A DNA stretch of 64,000 nucleotides from Akkermansiaceae bacterium UBA2381 (GTDB taxonomy: Bacteria > Verrucomicrobiota > Verrucomicrobiia > Verrucomicrobiales > DEV007): positions 1,276 to 65,275 of the forward strand of contig DDSV01000027.1 in the NCBI GenBank assembly GCA_002344215.1. The letters are read 5' to 3'. Below, piece after piece: positions 1-6,892 of this stretch. Under the pieces are notes generated by a model that saw only the letters and a list, made by a program, of their open reading frames with translations, had not been told where the DNA came from and did not search any database. Position numbers and translations under genes: made by a program. Each line of letters begins with the position of its first letter. Within the stretch, counting starts at the first letter, position 1.

Positions 1-1632
1 TACGAGTCAGCTATCGATCCCCTGCTCCCCGTTTCGATGGAATTGAAAAGCGAACACCGGAAGCTGGGGGTGGCGATGGCGATCGTGATGGACCGCTCCG
101 GTTCGATGGCGATGACGACCAGCAGCGGACACACGAAGATGCAGCTAGCCAATGAAGGTGCCGCCCGTTCCGTAGAACTGCTTGGGACCATGGATGCGGT
201 AACCGTCTTTGCGGTGGACAGCCAGGCCCATCAGATTGCCCCGCTCATGAATGTCGGGGAAAGCCGGGGAGAACTTAACTCACGGATCCGCCGGATCGAA
301 TCCATGGGCGGAGGGATTTTTGTTTATGAAGGACTGAAGGCGGCCTGGGACGAGCTGAAGAAAGCACCCCTCGGCCAGCGGCATGTCATCCTTTTCACCG
401 ACGCCGCCGATTCCGAGGAACCGGGAGAATACCGCCGGCTCATCGACGAAATGAAGGCGGGCGGCACGACCATCAGCGTCATCGGTGTGGGAACCCGGAG
501 CGACGCCGACGCGGCCCTGCTCGAAGACATCGCCACGAGAGGCGGAGGCAGAATCTTTTTCAGCGAGAATGCCGGAGAGATCCCGAATATTTTTGCCCAG
601 GAAACCGTGACGGTGGCCCGCTCCTCCTTTGTCGAAGACCTCACCGGCTCTCAGGCCACAGGACGCTGGTACGAGCTTGCGAGAAAAGAGGTCGAATGGC
701 TCAAGGAGGTGGATGGTTACAACCTCAGCTACCTTCGCGAGGGAGATGAAACCGCGCTCGTCTCGACCGATACCTACGCGGCTCCCCTCGTTGCCTTCGG
801 ACGACGAGGCATCGGCCGCACCGCCGCGGTCGCCTTCCCGCTCGGCGGCGAGTTCTCTGAGCGCAGCCGGAACTGGGCTCATCTGGGCGATTTTATCCAG
901 ACCCTCACCCGCTGGCTGATGGGCGACGAGTTACCTCCCGGGATAGGGATTCGTCATGATCTCACCGGTTCGGAATTGTCCATCGAACTGCTCTACGACT
1001 CCGGGACATGGGAAGAGAAGATCTCAACCACGCCGCCGACGGTGGTCATTGAGAAAGGATTTCGAAACGGAAAGAAGGAGGAGCTGATCTGGGAGCGGCT
1101 TTCCCCGGGCCACTATCAAGTCACCACCCGCCTCGAGGAAGGAACTCCCGCACGCGGAGCGGTGCAGGTGGCCGGAGCCGCGATTCCTTTTGGTCCGATT
1201 ACGGTAGGATCCGGAAGCGAATGGAGATTCGATCCGGAGCGGGTGAAGGAACTCCGCGAAACCGCCCGGGCGAGCGGAGGCGAGGAGCTTCTTGATTTGA
1301 GCAAAGCGTGGAAGAAACCTCCTGCCCCGGGAGAGGCACCGATACGGATTCCGCTTCTTTTTGCCTTGCTGGTCCTTTTCCTGTTTGAGGCCCTGGTCAC
1401 CCGCACGGGATGGCAATTTCCAGGAGTGTCCTATCAGACGCTGATCGCGAAACTTTCCGCCGCGATGGCCGGAAGGGGGAAAATCGGGCGCACCGGGTCC
1501 ACGAATTCCTCTCCCCGCGAAGAGAGGAAGGCATCTCTCCCCCAAGCCGATCCGGAAACACCCGCGCCGCCAGAACCGCCCTCTCACGAATCGAGAAAAA
1601 GTCGCTTCAATCGGGCAAAAAAAGGCCTTTAG
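1..1632 (+). CDS. VWA-domain membrane protein, 5' end outside the window
   Basis: The reading frame is open from base 1, and the residues before the first in-window ATG (37) fit the family pattern of a conserved Leu-Pro-Val before the VWA domain, so the gene is cut by the window edge (543 residues visible). A MIDAS motif DRSGS appears shortly after base 85, followed by the VWA core with ILFTDAAD. The middle part resembles the beta-rich region after VWA in BatA or glutamine-amidotransferase-like membrane proteins. One hydrophobic segment lies near bases 1345-1395, followed by a short charged tail. Family members are inner-membrane proteins whose VWA domain is periplasmic and binds a metal and a partner protein. 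Seen: MIDAS and TM. Inferred: envelope function. Confidence 0.85.
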   Translation, partial: YESAIDPLLPVSMELKSEHRKLGVAMAIVMDRSGSMAMTTSSGHTKMQLANEGAARSVELLGTMDAVTVFAVDSQAHQIAPLMNVGESRGELNSRIRRIESMGGGIFVYEGLKAAWDELKKAPLGQRHVILFTDAADSEEPGEYRRLIDEMKAGGTTISVIGVGTRSDADAALLEDIATRGGGRIFFSENAGEIPNIFAQETVTVARSSFVEDLTGSQATGRWYELARKEVEWLKEVDGYNLSYLREGDETALVSTDTYAAPLVAFGRRGIGRTAAVAFPLGGEFSERSRNWAHLGDFIQTLTRWLMGDELPPGIGIRHDLTGSELSIELLYDSGTWEEKISTTPPTVVIEKGFRNGKKEELIWERLSPGHYQVTTRLEEGTPARGAVQVAGAAIPFGPITVGSGSEWRFDPERVKELRETARASGGEELLDLSKAWKKPPAPGEAPIRIPLLFALLVLFLFEALVTRTGWQFPGVSYQTLIAKLSAAMAGRGKIGRTGSTNSSPREERKASLPQADPETPAPPEPPSHESRKSRFNRAKKGL

Positions 1633-1681
1633 CCTGTTGATTAGTGAATAGACTCGCTACATTCGCTCCGAAAACCCACCC

Positions 1682-2668
1682 ATGAAAAAACTCGCCCTTC
1701 TTACCGCCTTTGTCACCCTCCTCTCGGTCTGTCTGATCGTGGCACAGAACAAGCCTGCCGCCGAGGCCCCCAAGACCTGGGAGGAAAAAGCCGCCGCACG
1801 TTTCGGTGATACACCGACCGCCGAACACAAGGCCCTCATCGAAGCCGCCATCCCCAATGCCACCGCCGCGCCAAAAGCTGCCCGCAAGGTTCTCGTTTTT
1901 TACCGTTGTGAGGGCTTCATCCATACCTCCATCCCGTTCGGCAACCATGCCCTTCAGACTATCGCGAAAAAGACCGGGGCCTTTTCGATGGATCTCTCGG
2001 ACCAGTATTCGGTCTTCACGAAGGAGAACCTCGCCCAGTATGACGCCATTATCTTCAACAACACGACCGCCCTCAAGCCGAACGAAGAGCAGCGAGCCGC
2101 CATCCTGGCCTTCATTAACGACGGCAAAGGCATCGTCGGCCTGCACGCCGCCGCCGACAATTTCAACGGTTGGGAGGAAGGCATCGCTCTGATCGGTGGC
2201 ATTTTCAACGGCCACCCCTGGGGCGCGGGCGGAACCTGGGCCTTCAAGGTTGAGGATACCAAACACCCTCTCAATGCCGCCTTCGAAGGCAAGGGCTTCT
2301 GGCACAAGGATGAAATCTACTGGTACAAGCCCGAGAACTTCCAGGGCCGGGAAAAACTCCGCGTCCTCCTCAGCCTCGACATGTCGAAAGCGGAAACCCG
2401 CAAACCGGTCGAAAACGAAAAAGAGGCGCCCAAGCTCGGCGGCAAGGCGCCCGCTGACGTCGATGTCCCCGTCTCATGGTGTCGTGAGGTGGGCAAGGGT
2501 CGTCTCTTCTTCACCAACCTCGGTCACAACGACCTCACCTTTGCCAACAAGCAGGCCCTGCAGCACATGCTCGATGGCATCCAATATGCTCTGAAGGATA
2601 TCGACGGAGACGCCGCACCGTCCTCGACAGTGAAAGTTGATACCGCCCTCGCTCCCGAGGCCCCTTGA
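1682..2668 (+). CDS. Secreted ThuA-domain protein
   Basis: This 328-residue protein starts with a clear Sec signal peptide (MKK, hydrophobic core, cleavage near VAQ). The rest is a ThuA-like domain, a class I glutamine-amidotransferase-like fold first named from trehalose utilisation. It shows the family pattern: an early VLVFYRCEGFIHTSI strand-loop, the AIIFNNTT region, GIVGLHAAADNF, and a late GRLFFTNLGHND segment. ThuA proteins are greatly expanded in Verrucomicrobiota and Planctomycetes, where they are thought to act on sugars in the periplasm; no reaction can be assigned here. It lies 49 bp after the VWA gene and 36 bp before the phosphatase gene. Confidence 0.88.
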   Translation: MKKLALLTAFVTLLSVCLIVAQNKPAAEAPKTWEEKAAARFGDTPTAEHKALIEAAIPNATAAPKAARKVLVFYRCEGFIHTSIPFGNHALQTIAKKTGAFSMDLSDQYSVFTKENLAQYDAIIFNNTTALKPNEEQRAAILAFINDGKGIVGLHAAADNFNGWEEGIALIGGIFNGHPWGAGGTWAFKVEDTKHPLNAAFEGKGFWHKDEIYWYKPENFQGREKLRVLLSLDMSKAETRKPVENEKEAPKLGGKAPADVDVPVSWCREVGKGRLFFTNLGHNDLTFANKQALQHMLDGIQYALKDIDGDAAPSSTVKVDTALAPEAP

Positions 2669-2704
2669 GTATCGGTCAGTGTCCGTGACGTCCAACTCAA
2701 TCCC

Positions 2705-3472
2705 ATGCTTTCCGAATTCCTCCGTTTTGCCGAAAATACCGCCCGTGAAGCGGGGGCGTTGACCCTTGAGTATTTCCTCACGGATGGGGCGAGGCCGGAA
2801 TTCAAAGCGGATGATACACCGGTGACGGTCGCCGACCGCGGCGCCGAAGAACTGATCCGCCGGCGCATTGCGGAGTCGTATCCCGATCACGAGATCGTCG
2901 GCGAGGAGTTCGGTGCCTCAAGCGGCAACTCCGAGTATCGCTGGTTCATTGATCCCATTGACGGAACGAAATCCTTCACCCACGGAGTGCCTCTCTATGC
3001 GGTTCTGCTTGCCCTGGAAATCCGGGGAAAAGTGGAAGTCGGTTGCGCCTACTTTCCCGCCCTCAACGAAATGGTATCGGCCGCGTCCGGTCACGGTGCC
3101 CACTGGAACGGAAAACCCTGTCATGTTTCGGAAGTATCAGGACTCGACCGGGCCGTCTGCGCCCATATCGACACTGCCTACTTCGGGAAGAACGGCAAGG
3201 GCGCGCCATGGGAGCGCCTCCAAAAGGCGGTCTACTACAACGCGGGCTGGTGCGATGCCTATGGTTACCTCCTCGTTGCCACAGGACGCGCCGAGATCAT
3301 GCTCGACCCGGTGATGGCGGTGTGGGACTGCGGTCCGTTTCCCCCCATCCTCAAAGAGGCCGGCGGATATTTCGGCGACTGGGCAGGAAACGAAGGCCGC
3401 ATCGACGGCGGTGAAGCTCTCGCGACGAATGCGGCGTTGCGGGATGAGGTGGTTGCTTTGTTGCGGGGGTAG
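2705..3472 (+). CDS. hisN: Inositol-monophosphatase-family phosphatase, probably histidinol-phosphatase
   Basis: This is a 255-residue cytosolic protein of the Mg-dependent FIG superfamily. Metal-binding residues are visible: Glu67/Glu68 in VGEEFG, the DPIDGT box at residues 83-88, and WD at 207-208. The length and the DPIDGTKSF box fit HisN-type histidinol-phosphatases, which remove phosphate from L-histidinol phosphate in histidine synthesis. Inositol- or PAP-phosphatase activity cannot be excluded from sequence alone. No other his gene is nearby, so the symbol is tentative. Confidence 0.8.
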   Translation: MLSEFLRFAENTAREAGALTLEYFLTDGARPEFKADDTPVTVADRGAEELIRRRIAESYPDHEIVGEEFGASSGNSEYRWFIDPIDGTKSFTHGVPLYAVLLALEIRGKVEVGCAYFPALNEMVSAASGHGAHWNGKPCHVSEVSGLDRAVCAHIDTAYFGKNGKGAPWERLQKAVYYNAGWCDAYGYLLVATGRAEIMLDPVMAVWDCGPFPPILKEAGGYFGDWAGNEGRIDGGEALATNAALRDEVVALLRG

Positions 3473-3540
3473 GAAGGAAGATGAAAGCGAATGTTAACAG
3501 GACTGTCGCGTCGAAGGGATTCGCTTTTCCCGCAGCGAAA

Positions 3541-3650
3541 TCTGTGTTCATCCGTGCTCATCTGTGTCCATCTGTGTTCAAAGCTCAATCCCTATTTATT
3601 AACACAGATGGACACAGATACGCTTCGCTCACACAGATGACACGGATGAC
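3541..3650. repeat. Hairpin-forming dispersed repeat with cacagat-type core
   Basis: The stretch is made of variants of a short word, tctgtgt(c/t)ca, on one side and its reverse complement, cacagatg(g/a)acac, on the other. The arms at 3560-3578 and 3601-3619 are exact 19-base inverted repeats around a 22-base loop, and further decayed copies flank them. It is intergenic, upstream of the preferred start of the next gene. The open frame through it is most likely accidental. Confidence 0.85.
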
Positions 3651-3660
3651 ACTGATCGGG

Positions 3661-5925
3661 ATGCTGAGCCGTTCACTGTGTCTATTTGCCACGCTGATTC
3701 TCCTCACCACCCCCTCCACCGCCCGGGACTGGGTCGTCAATCCTGAAACCGGTGCCGACACGAACGAAGGCACCGCCGCTTCCCCTCTCGCCACCGCCCA
3801 GGCCGGAGTGGACAGGTCGGAACCGGGCGACCGTGTCGTCCTGGAACCGGCCGGTGCGGTTTATCCTCAAAGCATCGACTTGAGCAAGGCGCCGACCGGA
3901 CTCGTCCTCGAGGGGAACAGAGTGACGCTCGATGGAGCGGGTGAACGCGGGAACGGAATTGTCGCGAGGGGGAACAACCGGAATGTAAAGATTTTTAATC
4001 TCTCTGTCCAAAACTTCACGAGCGACGGTTTCTCCATCGGCGGTGAGAGCCGGGGATACCAGTTCTTCGGCATTGTTTCCAAAGGGAACGGCGGGGCTGG
4101 TTTTTCCGCGAATGACCGGGCCGAATGCTGGATCCGCGGCGGCAGATTCGAGCAAAGTGCGGTCAGTTTTCTCTCGCGGGACGCAGCGGAATCCTACCAT
4201 TCCGATTCCACCTTCGAAGGAGGCATCATTCTCGAGGGCGGTCGACATAGCCTGACCGGGTGCACCCTCAATGTCACCGCATCTCCCACTCTTCTATCGA
4301 TCCGGGCGACCTCCCCCGGGGCGGAAGGAAAAGGCGGCGCCGCCAGCCTCGTGATTCAAAGCCTTTCCCTCTCGGATTCGTTAGGCGGAGCGAAAGCCCG
4401 CTTTGAAATCGGGCCCGGCAGTTTCGTCTACCACGATGCCGCCTCAAAGGACACCTTTGAAAAACTTGAGGTTTTCCTCCACCCCAGTTCCGAACTCAGC
4501 GAGAGCCTTTACCACACCTACCCCATCGGTCGGGACGCCTCTGGCAGTCCGCTCATGGCCTGGGCCGGGGGCGGCACTCGCTACCTTCCCTCGACTGCCT
4601 ACCGCATCCTTCACTTCGGTAAACACGTCCCGCAGGAAGTCGCACCGAAGCTCTCTCCCGACAACGACTGGCTCGGTCTCCTCGCGCCGCTCGATACGGC
4701 GGACTTCCCCCCGACCGGTCCGGCTTTTGCTCCCGAACATGCTTCCGCCCACGCGATCTGGCGATGGATCGGCCTGGCCGCGCCCGATGCGGTCTTTGTT
4801 CCCGATACCCCCGAGGGCCATGCCCTCGGGGAAGCCCTGCAAAAGCATCCACCCGCCGGGGTAGGCATGGTGGAAGTCTTTCTGAACCGGGAAGGAGCCG
4901 ATGGTGCCATCGAGGCGGTGGTCCTCCCCAAAGCCGAGACGGATTTGCCCACGGCCAAGCAGGAAATGCTGGCCCGGGTCTCCCGGACTCCCCAAGAAGT
5001 TCTCAACCAGATTGCCGCCCACTACGGCGACCGTTTTTCCGGTTCCTACATCGAGGCCCTCGCTGTCATCGCCCGGATCGAGGCCGGCTTGACGAATCAG
5101 GCCGCCGAACTAGCGAGAAACCATCTTGAGAAAAAACCCGCTCTGCCCGCGAACGGCGGAGAGATCGCCGGCACCCTTCTCTATGCCGCGATCGATCAGG
5201 ACTGGGCCAAGGCACGCGTTCTTGCGGTCGCCGGGATGGCCTTTGATGCCCAGGGTTCTCCCCTTGAGGCCATGCCGACCCACAATGAGATGAGCGACGC
5301 GATTTTCATGGCCAGTCCCATCCTTGCTCATGCCGGACGGATCTCGGGGGAAAAACGTTACTTCGATCAGGCCCTCCGGAATTTCCGTTTCATTGCCGGG
5401 CTCTGCCGAAGGAGCGACGGAATCTACCGGCACTCCCCGCTCGACGAGGGAGCCTGGGGCAGAGGCAACGGCTTTCCCGCGCTGGGTCTTGCCCTGACAC
5501 TACAAGAATACCCGAAAGACCACGAGGGTTACGCTGAAATGCGCGAGGCCCTCGTCGCCCACCTCGAGGTCCTGGCGAAACACCAGGACCGCGACGGAAT
5601 GTGGCACCAGGTTATTGACTATCCCGACAGCTACGGCGAACTCACCGCCACCGCGATGATCGCCTATGCCATCGCGGTCGCTCTCGACGAAGGTTGGATC
5701 CAAGAGGCCGATTGGCTCGCCCGCCTCGAGGCCGCCTGGGCCGCCGTGAAGATGCACGTCTCCACCGACGGGCGCACCTTTATCAATGTCTGCACCGGCA
5801 CGGGAAAACAGACGACGCTGGAGGAGTATTACCGCCGCGAGGCCATCCTCGGTCCGGACGGACGAGGTGCCGCGATGACGATGCTACTGGCCGCCAAGCT
5901 GAAAGAGAGCGCGATCTCAAAATGA
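3661..5925 (+). CDS. Secreted beta-helix plus GH88/GH105-like glycosidase fusion
   Basis: I place the start at the ATG at 3661 because a Sec signal peptide (MLSRSLCLFATLILL, cleavage after TAR) begins there. The frame extends back to 3481 only through a dispersed repeat. The mature part begins with a parallel-beta-helix region (about residues 25-280: GLVLEGN, VKIFNLSVQN, GYQFFGIVSKGNGGAG) of the pectate-lyase-like type. The C-terminal 300 residues form an alpha/alpha barrel like unsaturated rhamnogalacturonyl hydrolases: a SDAIFMASPILA helix near residue 545, WGRGNGF near 600, and YGELTATAM further on. GH105 enzymes cleave unsaturated galacturonyl groups left by pectin lyases. The middle section is unassigned. 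The domain fusion is unusual. Confidence 0.75.
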   Translation: MLSRSLCLFATLILLTTPSTARDWVVNPETGADTNEGTAASPLATAQAGVDRSEPGDRVVLEPAGAVYPQSIDLSKAPTGLVLEGNRVTLDGAGERGNGIVARGNNRNVKIFNLSVQNFTSDGFSIGGESRGYQFFGIVSKGNGGAGFSANDRAECWIRGGRFEQSAVSFLSRDAAESYHSDSTFEGGIILEGGRHSLTGCTLNVTASPTLLSIRATSPGAEGKGGAASLVIQSLSLSDSLGGAKARFEIGPGSFVYHDAASKDTFEKLEVFLHPSSELSESLYHTYPIGRDASGSPLMAWAGGGTRYLPSTAYRILHFGKHVPQEVAPKLSPDNDWLGLLAPLDTADFPPTGPAFAPEHASAHAIWRWIGLAAPDAVFVPDTPEGHALGEALQKHPPAGVGMVEVFLNREGADGAIEAVVLPKAETDLPTAKQEMLARVSRTPQEVLNQIAAHYGDRFSGSYIEALAVIARIEAGLTNQAAELARNHLEKKPALPANGGEIAGTLLYAAIDQDWAKARVLAVAGMAFDAQGSPLEAMPTHNEMSDAIFMASPILAHAGRISGEKRYFDQALRNFRFIAGLCRRSDGIYRHSPLDEGAWGRGNGFPALGLALTLQEYPKDHEGYAEMREALVAHLEVLAKHQDRDGMWHQVIDYPDSYGELTATAMIAYAIAVALDEGWIQEADWLARLEAAWAAVKMHVSTDGRTFINVCTGTGKQTTLEEYYRREAILGPDGRGAAMTMLLAAKLKESAISK

Positions 5926-5953
5926 TTTTTGCTGAGATTTCCGGGAGTAGCGC

Positions 5954-6880
5954 TTGCCTCGGAAATGGAAAAACGATATACGCAATGACGTGATCTGCTT
6001 TTCCTCACCCTTTCGTTCCTGTTCGTGGCTCCTCTGGAGAACCCCGCTCTTACTGGCAGTCGCCGCCCTCTTTCCCTGCGCCGCCGATGCGGAAACGCCA
6101 CCCAACTTCAAACGCGAGAATCTTGTTGCCTGGTGCATCGTTCCCTTCGATGCCAAAAAGCGTTCTCCGGAAGAGAGGGCGTCCATGGTCAGCCAACTGG
6201 GCCTGAAACGGGTGGCCTACGACTGGCGGGAGGAGCATGTCTCTCACTTCGAAGACGAGATTGCCGCCTACCGGAAAGAGGGAATCGAGTTTTTCGCCTT
6301 CTGGTCGGGGCATGACGCGGCTTATCCCCTGTTCGAGAAACACTCGATCAAACCGCAGATCTGGTCGACTCTGAAAACCGGAAAGGGACTCTCAAATAGT
6401 GAGAAGATCACCAACGCGGTGGCGGATCTGGTCCCTCTCGCGCAAAAGACAAAGGACAGTGGCCTCGCCCTAGGACTTTATAACCACGGGGGCTGGGGAG
6501 GCCTCCCCGACAACATGGTCGCCGTGTGTAAAGCGCTTCGCGAAAAAGGATTCGACCATGTCGGACTGGTCTACAACTTCCATCACGCCCATCCCCGCAT
6601 CGACCAGTTCGCCGACGACCTGAAAAAGATGAAACCCTATCTGCTTTGCGTGAATCTGAACGGGATGGCCAACCCGGCCAAGGTGGATGTCTCAAAGAAC
6701 GAAAACCGCACCAAACCAATCGGTTCTGGCGATCACGAAGGTGAGATGATCGCCATCCTGATCGAGCAGAAGTATCAGGGTGCTATCGGAATCCTCGGAC
6801 ATGTCGCGACCCGGGATGTCGAGGAAGTGTTGCGTGAGAATATCGAAGGGCTCGAAAAAATTCTCAGTAAAATCCCCTGA
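5954..6880 (+). CDS. Secreted TIM-barrel protein, sugar phosphate isomerase/epimerase-like
   Basis: This 308-residue protein has a long N-region followed by a signal peptide (RTPLLLAVAALFPCAADA). The start is a TTG at 5954 with GGGAG six bases upstream; a GTG at 5990 would give a shorter, more normal signal. The mature part resembles the xylose-isomerase-like/AP-endonuclease-2 barrel: repeated strand-helix units, LALGLYNHGGWGG in the middle, and a late GIGILGHV-like strand, here AIGILGHVA. Secreted members are common in Planctomycetes and Verrucomicrobiota and sit near ThuA and glycoside hydrolase genes, as here. The substrate is unknown. It follows the GH105-like gene by 28 bp and may share its transcript. 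Confidence 0.7.
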   Translation: MPRKWKNDIRNDVICFSSPFRSCSWLLWRTPLLLAVAALFPCAADAETPPNFKRENLVAWCIVPFDAKKRSPEERASMVSQLGLKRVAYDWREEHVSHFEDEIAAYRKEGIEFFAFWSGHDAAYPLFEKHSIKPQIWSTLKTGKGLSNSEKITNAVADLVPLAQKTKDSGLALGLYNHGGWGGLPDNMVAVCKALREKGFDHVGLVYNFHHAHPRIDQFADDLKKMKPYLLCVNLNGMANPAKVDVSKNENRTKPIGSGDHEGEMIAILIEQKYQGAIGILGHVATRDVEEVLRENIEGLEKILSKIP

Positions 6881-6892
6881 CAAAGTCACCAA

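Noticed and set aside
3481..3660. N-terminal extension of the beta-helix/GH105-like protein
   Set aside because: It is encoded by a hairpin repeat and a clear signal peptide begins at 3661.
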